DNA from: Dendrolimus kikuchii
Taxonomy: Eukaryota > Arthropoda > Insecta > Lepidoptera > Lasiocampidae
DNA length: 64,000 nt
NCBI GenBank assembly: GCA_019925095.2
Contig: CM034411.1
Location: forward strand, 7,331,001-7,395,000
Reading direction: 5' to 3'
In this document: positions 41,210 to 52,959 of the stretch, in pieces
Numbering within the stretch: position 1 is the first letter of the stretch
Layout of the letters: the number at the start of each line of letters is the position of its first letter
Position numbers and translations under genes: made by a program
The notes under the pieces: generated by a model
Databases searched by the model: none
What the model was told of the DNA's origin: nothing
Seen by the model: only the letters and a program-made list of their open reading frames with translations

Positions 41210-41720
41210 CGGTCAACTTCGTCCCGTTTGCGTTCTGAGTGTTCACTTCGGGGCCCACTCCTACTTTTGTTTAGCCGCTTCGCGTAGTCTTCGGCTTGCC
41301 TTCTTGTGAGACCGTTGGCACGGATGTCATCCTTTACGAGGTGAAACCAGCATTTCTCGGGTCACCTCACTTAAGATCCTCGCGACGTATTGGGGCCGGG
41401 TCGAGATCGGGGTACCTCGCCAGTAACCACACCCAGGACGCCGTGTGCCCTGGTCCAGGGGTACCCTTATTAAGGGCATGCCTCGAGGTACCATGAGGTC
41501 GTGCCTACGGTATTTCCCATGCGCTAAAACGAAAACGCGGCGGAACGTTAATAGGTTTATACGTGCAGTTAGGCCGGCATCTCACAACTCTCCTCGGGGA
41601 ATGTATGTATGTGCAGAGTCGGTTGTCGGGAGTTCTACATACCAGCCCTCCCGAAGCCCGAAGGGATGCGCAAATGCATAGTCCCCCACCGTTATAAAAA
41701 CATGTATTTCCCACATAACT
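41210..41720. repeat. GC-rich island, unclassified
   Basis: About 500 bp clearly more GC-rich than its neighbours, open in short stretches on both strands, with blocks such as CGAGGTACC and GGGGTACC. It could be a decayed non-LTR element or a host exon. No poly-A, duplication or second copy was found to decide. Confidence 0.3.
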
Positions 41721-43786
41721 AGCTGGTTTCCGTAAAATATGGCGGCCGTATCAGAGTAGATGACTACTCTCCTAAAGTTTGTCTATTATGTTACAGTTAT
41801 GAAATGTAACTCCATACATCCACCGTAGGATATTCATCTATTTAAGAGGCAGCTCTTGCTTGTGTGGCGAATACTGCCCATGTTGCACTGCTACACAAAA
41901 GGTCAGGTTTAATAATGTCAAAATGTGACCATACAAATAGAAGAGAACGGACTAATTTGCAACACTTTGAAGCGCTTTAAAGTGACAAAAACGTTACCCG
42001 CCCCACCTTTGTCACCGCCGATAGTTACAAAACTGCGTGCCCTACGTACCAAAGGGCCACCTTCGATACACAATTATAATGGCCGGTGCAAATCCCGATT
42101 GCTCCCGCTTTAATTAAATTAGTATTCTGTGTTTATTTAGGCCTATCGGGTTATCGAGTGACCCTTGGCCGACCTTGACTGGGCCATGACTTGTTCCAAA
42201 CTAATTCACTTGACGTTATATTGCATTAGTTTAATTTTATTGACAAAGGTATATTGCGATTTTGAGTGATGACAATTGGTTTGATATGAAATTAAATTAT
42301 GACCATTAAAGTTTAGTAAATTAATGCTGATATTAGACGGATCTTCAAAACTGAATCAATTAAATGGAAAAGTACAAAACTGAAAGGACACAACGATGTT
42401 TATTGACTTTGAAAATGATTTAAGTTTCTGCTTATATGGATCATTTTGGTTAATTCATTTAAAGTGAAAGATAAAAATGAATCGTCTAGTATCGGCATAA
42501 ATCAAGCTGTCAATGAAAGAAAGTAAAACTTTATTTGAAGAAATAGCGACGTAATTACATTCCTTATACATTATTATACACAGAGCATATTTTGAGAGTT
42601 TGTACGCCGCATTTTCAGGAAACAAGGTTTGCATTCAGCATATTGCTTTATGGTTGTTAGCACGTGGTAATTGTACAATATGCACATTAGATTGAAAGTG
42701 GAAATTGTTATCTATCAATTTTAGGGTTCAGTACGCAGTTCGTCAAAACCGGATCATTTAGAGACAATCGTTATGATAATGATAATTACAGAAGTGACAT
42801 ACTTTCAATGACTGACTATTATGGTTCTGGACTATTTAATTAAAATTCTTTAATCCTCTTTTATTATACATAAGTATTGTGCTGTCTTTTCTTAGAAAGC
42901 CCCTCCACCTCTTATACATATATAGGATTATCTGGAAGAAATTGCTATGGACGAGAGAAGGTCATCCATTGTTCAATAGCATTAATTATAATACTCAAAA
43001 TTATTATAGTAGTCATTCTACAAAAGGTTATGACAGAAACAATCAGTATAGCAAACATTAATTAAGTATTATCTTCCTGCTTATCAGAAAATTAATAGGA
43101 GTAACTTAAATCTGAACAGAAATGTAATTACAACAGTACATTAACCTCGAGAGAGACAATTAAAAGTTATCCCCCAGAACGCTTGTCACCCTAACGTTAA
43201 ATAGTATTGCAATCAGGGTTGCCATCTAATAAAATTGGGAGAAATTTATGCGTCTGAGCTGCTTATAACCGGTTTACGACGATTTAAACTGGATAAATGT
43301 GGATAATTGTGTACCACTAGCATTTAAAGTCATAATAGTTTTAAGTGTGCGCAAAACTCATTTGCTGAAAACGCGGAGTACATGTGCTCAAAATTGTTTT
43401 TTTCTTCTCTATAATTTTTAGTGTAAGTACGTCGCTATATCTTTAAAGAAAGCCTTTTTCTTTTTTTTATTAAGTGAACGATATCTCAAGTAATAAATAA
43501 ACAGAAAATAATTTTATGTTAAAAATAAGAAGTCGTATAGTTGTAAAAAAATACTATTACTATACGCAATATCCAATCACCTTCAGGTTTACCTAATTAG
43601 TTCTAGTGAGACTGTAGAAACATACCTGAAACAAAAAATATTTCCATTAATAATAATTGTTTATAACTCAATTAAATAAGTATCAGTTTGAATTGTTATA
43701 ACAATTCAATTTATTGAAATTGTTTATTTATTTACATCAAACACCTAATTAAAAATAAACTAAATTATAAATAAATTAAACTATAC
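41721..43786. other. AT-rich, minor items only
   Basis: 42575-42645 (TTTGTACGCCGCATTTTCAG, then GCATTCAGCATATTG) is a fragment of repeat R. 43690-43707 is the perfect palindrome GAATTGTTATAACAATTC. Nothing coding is supported. Confidence 0.35.
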
Positions 43787-44287
43787 TGTTACAATTCAGG
43801 TCCCAACAAACACAAAATCCACCAACATATCTGAAACAAAGCACATTTATTACCCGTCGGCATTTGAACTAATAACATTTAAATTCTTTTAGGGTCGTCT
43901 TCTTTTGTTTACTTATTGGCAAACGGCCTATTGTTGTATTGAAATCATTAGCCAGGTGTCACGGATTTAAAGTACAAGCTGATTCTAGAAAATTCGGTCC
44001 ACGCTGCCGGGCCGACATATTGTATTTGTGCATTATAAATCAATGGCCCGATTGAGGGAGGAGTTAGTCGAGCGAGAACCACCAGCGAAGCGAGACGTGT
44101 GTACTACAATCGGGAATCTAATAAGTGACGGACTTTACGCGTTTTATTGAATTACGACTTTCTGCATTACGTTTGGACTTGTTGTGCCCGGTAATATTTG
44201 TACCTGTGTTATACGTGTTTGTATAGTTCTAATAAATTGTATAGTAATTCTAACGGCATTTTAATTCGAGTGTCGCGACTCGTAACA
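43787..44287 (+). mobile_element. Solo LTR (Ty3/gypsy-like), sense orientation
   Basis: TGTTACAATTCAGGTCCC at the start and GTCGCGACTCGTAACA at the end. Flanked by the 4-bp duplication ATAC (43783-43786 and 44288-44291). TATAAAT at 44034 and AATAAA at 44231, in this order, suggest promoter then polyadenylation signal, giving the orientation. 501 bp, as is the copy at 47782. No internal region adjoins it. Confidence 0.88.
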
Positions 44288-44319
44288 ATACAATAAATTA
44301 AACTAAAAATATACACAAA

Positions 44320-44462
44320 CTAAAATTAAACTATAAAATCTAGTACCCGACCGCTGTCAGTTGGAAACGTGCCCAAAAGATTGGCCACATTGCTTCGCTG
44401 AATGGCAACGCTAATGCGTTGCCCGAGGTATAAACCATTCTTTTGGTCACGTGAGACATCCA
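44320..44462 (-). repeat. Repeat P copy
   Basis: The reverse of 49111-49245: shared GGAAACGTGCCCAAAAGA, GGCCACATT, CAACGCTAATGCGTTG and GGTCACGTGAGAC. The pairing blocks CAACGCTAATGCGTTG form a small palindrome. Function and class unknown; possibly a LINE 3' end. Confidence 0.55.
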
Positions 44463-44480
44463 CCAGACGTTTGGCTATGT

Positions 44481-45124
44481 CTCGTATGTATTAAATAAGT
44501 AAACTAAGAAAAGATATAAATTTAAATATGCATTATCACACCTTCCAATGGCTGAGTCAGAGGCTGGCAACGCTGACCTCAAATGGCGCAAATATGTCCT
44601 TCGAAAGAGGATACATAATTTATACCGTTTTGAGTTGAGACATTAGGTTGCCTCCTATTTTCATTATCAAACTGTCTAGTCGTCCGGTTACCGAACGAAT
44701 ATTATCAGACGACTAGCAAGACCCTTTCGTTATTTGGCCACGGAACTCTAAAAACATTTAATCGAAAATACCCTATCTCAAAAACTATTCAACGGATATT
44801 GTTCAGACCAATTTCCGATGAAAGTGCTTTAAATGTCTTTCTACCTTACAGTTCAAAAATAAAACTTTAATAATATCGCTACCTATTTATGGTACATTAT
44901 TTTTTTCACGATTTCACCAGATAAGTATTTAGCGCTATACAAACTACACTCTCATCTTCAACTTCGCCCATATATACCCAGCAGTTTCGGATAAAATGGT
45001 TGTGATAATCAAAGTCAGACACACAAAGGAACGAACATGACGAAGACAACAAATTCTGCTTTTACCGAAATATCTGCCAAAACCCTCCAGAGCACGCAAG
45101 TTGAGTTGATTCTATTATTTCTTT
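44481..45124. other. No feature recognised
   Basis: Only the short block TCAAAAACTATTCAACGGAT near 44784 is shared with 7655. Confidence 0.3.
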
Positions 45125-45300
45125 CACCGTTTCGCAATCATTTATGGTCAGCACAATATGTCTTTTCCTTCCATACCCTCTATTCTGGCATACGTCCGCT
45201 GTCACACCACAAATCACAATGTCATATTTCACACAATTCATCTATAATTTGGTTTGCCTTTACACTTGTATCTATAGATCTCCTAATTTAATATACTTTT
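45125..45300 (-). pseudogene. RTE-4 LINE fragment, decayed
   Basis: The minus frame gives MNCVKYDIVICGVTADVCQN, the same segment as GRPKKRWMDCVKGDM plus its continuation at 60700-60850 and 13148-13235. The frame is broken upstream. Confidence 0.55.
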
Positions 45301-45604
45301 TCTCGTATGACTTATATCCACCCATGATATGCCACCATAATCCTATTTCTCTCAATTTTTCATTAAACTAAACACCACCTTATTATTTATAAAGCCATGG
45401 TAGATGGAATCATTACTATAGCAAAACCACTTATGGGCCCAGAATTATTTCCCTGAAAGAAATGGCTGGCATTCTAAACAAGGGCGGATGTTGAGTAATA
45501 CATACATATTCTATTTATAAATTATTATTTATCATTCGTTATGAAATTGTCGGTCAATAAAAGTCGAATATAGATTGTCACTCATATACTTTTATTATTT
45601 TCTC

Positions 45605-45770
45605 ATAACGCTGAAGCAAAACATCCGAGTTGAAACCTAACAATCGAAATAACAGATGTGTCAAGCCTGCCACATCAACAAGCGTGGCGGGTATACTATC
45701 CGTTTCCCTATAATAGGAGACCCAAGCCTAGCAGTGGGACCTTTATGGACTGTTATTATATATTTATTAT
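45605..45770 (+). repeat. SINE-T distal half
   Basis: AACGCTGAAGCAAAACATCC, AAGCGTGGCGGGTATACTAT, GAGACCCAAGCCTAGCAGTG and TGTTATTATATA. The tRNA-like head is missing. From 45301 to 45604 nothing is recognised. Confidence 0.65.
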
Positions 45771-46274
45771 ATTATTACTCAAGGTTGCACTTTGTGAACA
45801 TCAATATGTTAACTACACACAATATAGGTGCAAGTACTAACATGGACAAGCCTTTACGCGTACTTGTTGCCAGGGACGTTGTATTGTAACGGTGTTCGGT
45901 GGTAATCTCGACGGGCCCTGTTGACCACAACACGAGAACATGGCTTACAGATTCCTGAATTAATGAACTGTAACTTCCTTACACGATATCATAAGATTGA
46001 ATGTGGTTAAAGAGACGTAGAAAACAATATGGTACAAGTTTTTTCTTTGGTTGTTATGATTGTTATAACTTCAGAATAATAAAGTTGTTGTTGAAAGTGT
46101 GTTGTGAAGAAATTTATAAGGTTCGCTTTATGCCTTTTTTACAAAAACGACACTCTTATAAGTGCTAAACTTATTATTGTTCGAATTCAGACGAACAGAA
46201 TAGGTACAGCGACCCCCGAGCTCTGAGAGTGAAGCCGTCTAAAGGAAGTCAATCGCGTTGCAATGTGTTACGAG
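45771..46274. other. No feature recognised
   Basis: Mixed composition. GC increases toward 46200; no repeat relation was found. Confidence 0.3.
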
Positions 46275-46289
46275 ACCTTAGTACTTACT

Positions 46290-46538
46290 CAAGCACTGAT
46301 GCGCTAGGATCAGCGTGGGCGTAACTACGTTCTAAGTCTCACGCTCTTCCTGCCATAAGCGCGGGGCACATGGGAGGAGGGTGGTTTCAGTGGAGTATTG
46401 AGTCTTCGAGCCTCCACACAAGCCGGCGATTTGACTCTGGTGCCCCCATTCGTGGGTGGCACCTCTTGTCGCTTTGGTCTAGTCCCTAGTAAAGGACCCG
46501 GTAGTGTGCGAAACGCATTTCCCCCGCCTCAAAAAAAA
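46290..46538 (+). mobile_element. Poly-A retroposon with 15-bp duplication
   Basis: A 249-bp GC-rich insert ending in 8 A, flanked by the exact duplication ACCTTAGTACTTACT (46275-46289 and 46539-46553). It contains the stem GGTGCC...GGCACC (about 46440-46464). No ORF is recognised. Either a heavily 5'-truncated LINE or a SINE of unknown family; young, as the duplication is perfect. Confidence 0.82.
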
Positions 46539-46564
46539 ACCTTAGTACTTACTATATAATCGAA

Positions 46565-46690
46565 CTAGCGGATCCGGCAGACGTTGTCTTGCCCTGAAAA
46601 AATAAAAATCTAAAACCCAATTCTACCGCCACCTACCGGGTCTAATTGTGACTCTAAAGCATCCCGGCACCCACTCAAACACTATTTTTT
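46565..46690 (-). mobile_element. Helitron G fragment
   Basis: A|CTAGCGGATCCGGCAGACG, then CCGCCACCTACCGGGTCTAA. The right end, where 5' TC would lie, is lost. Confidence 0.62.
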
Positions 46691-46699
46691 TACAACTTG

Positions 46700-47040
46700 G
46701 GTTACGAAGGGAAACACTTAAAATCTGCATTTAAGCTACATTTTATGCTGGGAATCCCGCGGGATTTTTTTCTAGGAATAATATAAAATGTCCAGATTAA
46801 AAAAAAAACGAACTCAAACGAACTGGTCAAATTTTATGTAATAAAATATGTGATATTTTTTATTCCGGGACTCCCGCGGGGATTTCCCTGGAACGGTTTG
46901 TAGTTGTTCGGGTGCATAAAAATTAGCTTATTCCGACACAATTTTCACTAAAACGATAATTTACACTTTTTTTAAATGCTGCGGTAGTGTTCCGAGAATT
47001 TCAAGTCAAGCGTGGTGGAAGTCACGGATATCCTACTTTA
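46700..47040 (+). mobile_element. Helitron F fragment, 5' part missing
   Basis: CTTAAAATCTGCATTTAAGC, CCCGCGGGATTTTTTTCTAG, GTTCGGGTGCATAAAAATTA and AGCTTATTCCGACACAATTT, then CAAGCGTGGTGGAAGTCACG. Resembles the 63298 copy. It lies between Helitron G and RTE-3 with no spacer. Confidence 0.6.
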
Positions 47041-47044
47041 TTTG

Positions 47045-47290
47045 TAATATTATTTTTCACGCTTGTCGCAGGACCGACGGTCGATGGAAAAAAGTGTCCT
47101 ACAGTAGAGCCCGCGTCTCGGTAAACGTAGCGTAAGACGCCCTCCAGCCCGGCGGGCCGACGACTTGCATAAGGTCGTCGGTAGGGGCTAGATGAGGAAA
47201 GCTGGAGACCGGGATATGTGACTCATATGTAGCGCAGACTTGGGGGGCCCAACTTCAACAGTGGACAGTGATTGGGTTCAGAAGATTTTT
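47045..47290 (+). repeat. RTE-3 LINE 3' end, decayed
   Basis: CTTGTCGCAGGACCGACGGT, GACGCCCTCCAGCCCGGCGG, CCGACGACTTGCATAAGGTC and CAACTTCAACAGTGGACAGT are the RTE-3 end in sense orientation, as at 15490 (reverse). All frames are broken. Confidence 0.65.
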
Positions 47291-47295
47291 TTTTT

Positions 47296-47777
47296 GTATC
47301 CTCAAGTATGTTGTGCTTGTGTTATGGGTAATATATAACACACCACTCTGGGATCGTTCCCAAGCACCCAGACATTTATAGTAAATAACGAAAACTCTCT
47401 ACAACATTCTAAGAATCGAAACTGGAGGTTCTGCGTTGCAGTTGCCGCCAATAGACTAAACCCATTTAACACAGAGGCCATCAATAATACCTATATATAA
47501 CATTATATGTATAGGATTGTAGTATGTCTAATGTATTATAGCATTAGCGAACGTGTTTGAAAACCATTGAGGTTTAAAATGGGATTCGATTATTTGATAT
47601 CTCACTCACATTTAACTTATATCCAAACGTTTAGAAATGAGGCTCTGAATTCAATGGGCCGGTAAATTAAGCATTAACAATCTATAGCTGATATTATTAC
47701 AGACGGATGAATACAGATACAACCGATATATGGATTTATTTTCATTGCGTTGTATTTGAACGAATTTACATACCTAC
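47296..47777. other. No feature recognised
   Basis: A short block GCTTGTGTTATGGGTAAT (47318) has a reverse counterpart near 60896. Nothing else. Confidence 0.3.
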
Positions 47778-47781
47778 ATAT

Positions 47782-48282
47782 TGTTACGAGTCGCAAGACT
47801 CGAATTAAAATTCCGTTAGAATTACTATAGAGTTTATTAGAACTATACAAATACGTATAACACAGGTACAAATATAACTGAACACAACAAATACAAACGT
47901 AATGCAGAAGGTCGTAATTCAATAAAACGCGCAAAGTCCGTCACTAAAAGATTCCCGATTGTAGTACACAAGTCTCGCTTCGTTCGTGGTTCTCGCTCGA
48001 CTGTCTGCCCCCCTCCATCGGGCCATTGCTTTATCCTGCACAGATGCAATATGTCCGCCCGGCCGCGTGGACCGAATTTCCTAGAATCAGCTTGTACTTT
48101 AAATCCGTAACACCTGGCTAATGATCACAATACAACAATAGGCCATATACCAATAAGTAAACAAAAGAAGACGACCATAAAAGAATTTAAATTTTATTAG
48201 TTCACATGCCGACGGGTAATAAATCTGCTTTGTTTCAGATATGCAGGTGGGTTTTGTGTTTGTCGGGGTCTGAGTTGTAACA
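47782..48282 (-). mobile_element. Solo LTR (Ty3/gypsy-like)
   Basis: TGTTACGAGTCGCAAGAC to GTCTGAGTTGTAACA; duplication ATAT at 47778-47781 and 48283-48286. 501 bp, opposite in orientation to the copy at 43787 and similar over its length. Its 68-codon minus ORFs are LTR sequence. Confidence 0.87.
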
Positions 48283-48894
48283 ATATATTTTGATAATATT
48301 AGTAAATACGTACATAACCGATTTATGGCCCGGTCCTATAAGTAACTTGACATAGGCTCCATACAGGTAATGTCAAAATGCAACTGATGTTAAGGCTCAC
48401 TAATTAATAATAAGATATAGAACCAGCCATTATTTGTAATTTAAATTTACGTTACACCACAACGCAATGGTGCAGAACTTTCCAGAGATAATTAAAGTAG
48501 ATATATAATAGAATTTTCGATGTTTCCTGCCAATATCCGGTACATGCACGGACGGGTGACCGGCCATTTTGATTTTTACGTTTCATTCGCAATTTAAATA
48601 AAAATGGGTTTTAATCCTGTCTAGAACATGTAAAATTTTGTTTTGGTATGGAATGTTTTTTTGTTGTTAGTAGTGTTTGTATTACAATTCATAAAGTCCA
48701 GAAATTATAAATCATAATAATACTTTTTTACTAGGCAATTAACACTCCTTGCATTCTCCCTTCAAGTAAATATATAGTTTTAGGGTTTCCTGTTTTACAC
48801 AATATTACTATTGCATAAAATAATAACGCAACTTACAACACAACACACGCAAGCTATATAAACAATTTAAGGAAATTGAAGATATTTTGAAAAA
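48283..48894. other. No feature recognised
   Basis: AT-rich, nothing supported. Confidence 0.3.
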
Positions 48895-48990
48895 AGATCA
48901 GGCAAAAAGCACCTTAAATAAACATGGTGAAGAGAGTAATGAAAGTAGATGAAGCGAAAAGCGTTTGTCAGGATCGTAGCAGTTACAGAC
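48895..48990 (+). repeat. RTE-2 LINE fragment
   Basis: GGCAAAAAGCACCTTAAATA, then AGAGTAATGAAAGTAGATGA and GCGTTTGTCAGGATCGTAGC. It matches the 14840-14920 part of the RTE-2 copy. Confidence 0.6.
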
Positions 48991-49110
48991 AATGTTTCTG
49001 AATTGTATTACATGTAATAATAATTACTAACATAGATTAAATGGATATTGTTACTAAAACCCCAATACATAACATAAAAGTATATAATATTTGAGAAAAC
49101 CAACTAACGT

Positions 49111-49245
49111 GACGTCTCACGTGACCAAAAGTCTGGTCTGTACCTCGGACAACGCATTAGCGTTGCTATACAGCGAGGTAATGTGGCCAGTCTTTTGGGC
49201 ACGTTTCCAACTTCTGGAACTAGATTTTATAGTTTAATTTAAATT
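49111..49245 (+). repeat. Repeat P copy
   Basis: GACGTCTCACGTGACCAAAA, CAACGCATTAGCGTTG, GGCCAGTCTTTTGGGCACGT and TAGATTTTATAGTTTAATTT; see 44320. 6100-6125 (CTCACGTCACCAAAAGTCTC) may be a third, poor copy. Confidence 0.55.
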
Positions 49246-50147
49246 TATATATGAAGAGTGAGCCCCGATAGGGTGGAGGAGCGAGATGGAAAGCTCCTCC
49301 GTCTTAAAGGAAGATCTTCCAGCGAGGCTAATGTTGTTCCTCGCAGGCCTAGGCCCATCTGTTATAGTTGAAATTTTGTATATATTCTTTGTATGTTTCG
49401 GGATACGTTTGTGACATCAATTATTGCACAGCGCCATCTATTGGCTTGTAAGTATTCCACTACATATATATACTTGTTTATAATTTAGTTTAGCTTTTAT
49501 TTCATTGTTAATACCATATAACTACGCTTGTGTTATGAGGCAATATATTTGCTTATACAATAACTAACGTGTAAGAAATAGGTAAAACAAAATCTTTTTC
49601 TCTAATTTAATCACAGTATGGTTACGGGTCCGTAGTTTAAAAAAAATATACACAAGCAAAGCCACGAGAAAAGCGGAGTTAAACGTGAAACTCTCCAAAT
49701 ACCACACATATGCGTTCAAAATACCCAAAATCTAAACACATGCGGCACTAATCCCTTCGTAATATGCGAATCGAATCGAAATTAAATAATTCGGTTTCAA
49801 GCAAAACCAACCCTTATTATGAAAGCCTTGAGCAACAGTATCCTATGGATATCTGTTCGATAATTTAGGAGTATAATTAGATGCAATATAAATTTTATTA
49901 ATGGACGAAAACAGTTGGTGTAATAAAAGGAAAATATTATCTAGATGACTGTTTCTTTACTACATTTGTGTTTATAAATATTTATTGCATTGTTATGGAG
50001 TGTGATTTTCAGAGGGTTGCCGTCAGAGTCTTATCATGGAAGAATACTAGGGGTATGATAAAGGCTTGCAAACACAGACCCCCCCTTGACCTCATCCTCC
50101 GGGATCAGGGAGATGTTTGAGATGTCGCGATAATCTCCTTCTCCATT
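49246..50147. other. Mostly AT-rich
   Basis: 49265-49345 is GC-rich and shares a TTAAAGG(A)...CTTCCAG motif with 29070. 50075-50130 is another small GC-rich patch. No ORF or element ends. Confidence 0.3.
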
Positions 50148-50457
50148 TTTTTTTTATTGCAGGAGATCAGCAGACAGGCAGACGGCCCACTTGATGGAAA
50201 GCGGTTACCATCGTCTATGGACATTTGCAACACCAAAGTTGCTACAAATGCGCTGCTGCTCTCTTAAGGGAGACTGGAACCTGGTCACTAATGCCGGAAC
50301 ACAACTCAAGGTTGTTATGGCGACATACTTTAGACCAGGGGTGGTAGCCATCCAGTCGGGCGAATGCCCTACCACCTGGCTGTGGGTTGTTAAGTCGCCT
50401 CTTACGACAGGCCGCCCGGCCGCAGGAAATTGTATTCTTTCTCCGTTCCTGCACGGA
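50148..50457 (-). mobile_element. SINE-A, full length
   Basis: From a T run and ATTGCAGGAGATCAGCAG to the reverse of ATCCGTGCAGGAACGG. Close to the copy at 52960; the 89-codon plus-strand ORF inside is antisense SINE. Confidence 0.88.
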
Positions 50458-50459
50458 TG

Positions 50460-51018
50460 AAATATTATATCAATAGTAGATTACTTGACTAAAACCGGTT
50501 ATACCCGATTAAAACTGGTTCCAATTCTTGGGTATCACAATTAACCAGTAGTATACAATATTAAAACCTAGAAACTGCCATCGTTTTTAAGACGTTTGTG
50601 TATTTATTGTCTTGCTAGGCATTTGGTAATTTAGTGTGCTTGCTAAAACATGTCAAGACTGTATCAAAATATGACATTGCTAACAATAAATAGTTTTAAA
50701 ATATACTTGAAATTCATGCCATTTTTTTGTAGTGTAGAGTAATATTGTTTGTAATGCACTTGCTAGGTTTTAAAATTGCACAGCTAAGTTGGCGCCAATA
50801 ATTCGTTCTTGGTTTTATAGAAAACCTCAATTAAAACTTTCAATTAAAAACTTAAATTTTCAATCAACTCCTTATCTAAAAATATTTCTTAGACTTTTTT
50901 AAAATGTAAATCAAATTGAAAATAAAAGCTAACCAACTCTATTTCAAATAGATGAAATTCACGAAGTTGAAGAGGAGCTAATTATAATTTTAATGAACTT
51001 ATTAAAAAGTAACATATA
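50460..51018. other. No feature recognised
   Basis: AT-rich, nothing supported. Confidence 0.3.
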
Positions 51019-51028
51019 TCTATATAGA

Positions 51029-51357
51029 CATACATACATACATAACTTCACGCTAGTTCCCTTGCGGGGTAGGCACGAACAACAGAGCGCCATTTAGGCC
51101 CATTCTTACACACCTCACTTGCTTCTTTGACATTCATAACTCTAGTCATGCACACTCGTCTGTTCTTAAGGCTCCTGACATCACCCTCCGCTAGTACACG
51201 ATCAATTTGATCATGGAAGGTGTGTCGTGGCCTTCCACGACTTCTGCATCCATCCACTTTTGCATTGTATATCTGTTTAGTCATTCTTTCATCATGCATT
51301 CTTTCCACATGCCCGAACCACCGGAGCATTCATTTCCTTACCTTCACCCCGACACTC
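51029..51357 (-). pseudogene. RTE-1 LINE C-terminal region
   Basis: A 93-codon open minus frame reads MLRWFGHVERMHDERMTKQI, NAKVDGCRSRGRPRHTFHDQ, then IDRVLAEGDVRSLKNRRVCM and ends AYPARELA. It is flanked by the exact 10-bp duplication TCTATATAGA (51019-51028 and 51358-51367). The intact frame and duplication mark it as recent. Truncated before the reverse transcriptase. Confidence 0.85.
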
Positions 51358-51367
51358 TCTATATAGA

Positions 51368-52950
51368 TATACATATATACACACATAACTACCTCTCTAG
51401 ATATATACACAAACGTATACGTGAACACTACTACATACACTTCATTCTAACAAGCAAATAAGAATACAACTAACAAATAATGGATAAATACGAAGGTTTA
51501 GGTTTAATTCAATAGCTATGTGTATTTAAAACCATCAATGGGGCCACCTTATTTAATTAGTATAGTTAATATTTTACTATGGTTAAAGCTGCCCATAAAG
51601 AACGCAAACAACCAAAACAGAATGATTTATTTAAAATTTCCACGACATTCATGTTTACTAATGAAACAAACCTATTTTAAACTCATTGTAACGAAGTAAA
51701 GGTCTATTCATATGTCAGACGCGTTCGCGTTTCACTGCCCCTCTGAGAGAAATTACGATGTTATTTTGTTATAAGGAGCTTTTACACGTTTAAATATTGT
51801 TTTCAATTAAATTTAGGACTACATTTAAAAAAGTATATGATTTGTAAAGGGTTGTAAATAACGTTACATACAGTTTGTGGAATATATGAAAAGAAACAAC
51901 AAAATAAGTAAATATATTATTGGTCACCAAAATAAATAATTACAAAATGAATAATTACAATACTTATAGAGCGAGACAAAAGGTGGCCTAATCGCTAAAA
52001 GAAATGTCAGTAAAACTGATTTAGCTGAAAATTACAGCGTTATAGTTTTCATTACATTTCAAATAAATATTAGTCTCTCTATTCGTCATCAGTCGCGGCG
52101 GAGGCGTTGAGTCACGCGGTCAAAACACGCTCTCATTGTGTTGACCATTATGAATGGAGCTTAACAACACGAGCAGGCTAAATACCTCCAACTACCCCCC
52201 AACCACAAATAACTCAATTAAACAAGTATTAAAAAATATCTAAAAATAAAAACACGTAACTAGATTAGTATCGCCGTGTAAAATATGGTGGGCATAGTAA
52301 ATATTTTATGGTTCTCACTTTATGGTATAAAAGGGTTTGCCTGTTATAAAAATTTGTTAAAGCATTAAAGTAATAAAAAAAGTTCTGGAATTCTGTAGGC
52401 GATTGGTTAGCTACCTATTATTACACAAGAGAATGTCTATAGCTTTCGGTAAGAGCTAATTCTTGTAACGTCCCGCCTTCAATTTATGTCTGCAAATATG
52501 ATTCAATAAAGGAGATGGGGACTTTTGGGGGAAAGAAATAAATTAGTTAAGATATGGCTTCAAAAAGCATAATATTTTTCTAATACTCAATTAAAAACAT
52601 AAGCCCTCTAGAAGATGAGAGATGTTAAAAATAAGGTCACTAATATAATAAATTATCGATTACCATAATTGATTTATGTGAATGAATTTCAACAATTAAT
52701 AACATGAAAACACACCACACGAATAATTCATTCACAAAATAACTAAATCTACTACAATTATAAAAAAAAATATCAATATACATAATAAAAAGAATCCTTA
52801 ACTTAACTTTCGTTTTTATATAATCTGGGCTCAAGAATGTATGACAGCGTATCCATCTCCTTTCTTCTAGGATTTTCTTGTCATTCTATTCATTTACAGT
52901 TGTTAATTTATTTGCATTTTTTTTGTTTATATGCATTTTTGTGCATGTTT
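51368..52950. other. AT-rich, no feature recognised
   Basis: Low-complexity ATATAC sequence at the left end; otherwise nothing supported. Confidence 0.35.
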
Positions 52951-52959
52951 AGAAGCTTT

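Noticed and set aside
43690..43707. 18-bp perfect palindrome as an operator or origin
   Set aside because: AT-rich palindromes of this size are expected by chance in such sequence; no context supports function.
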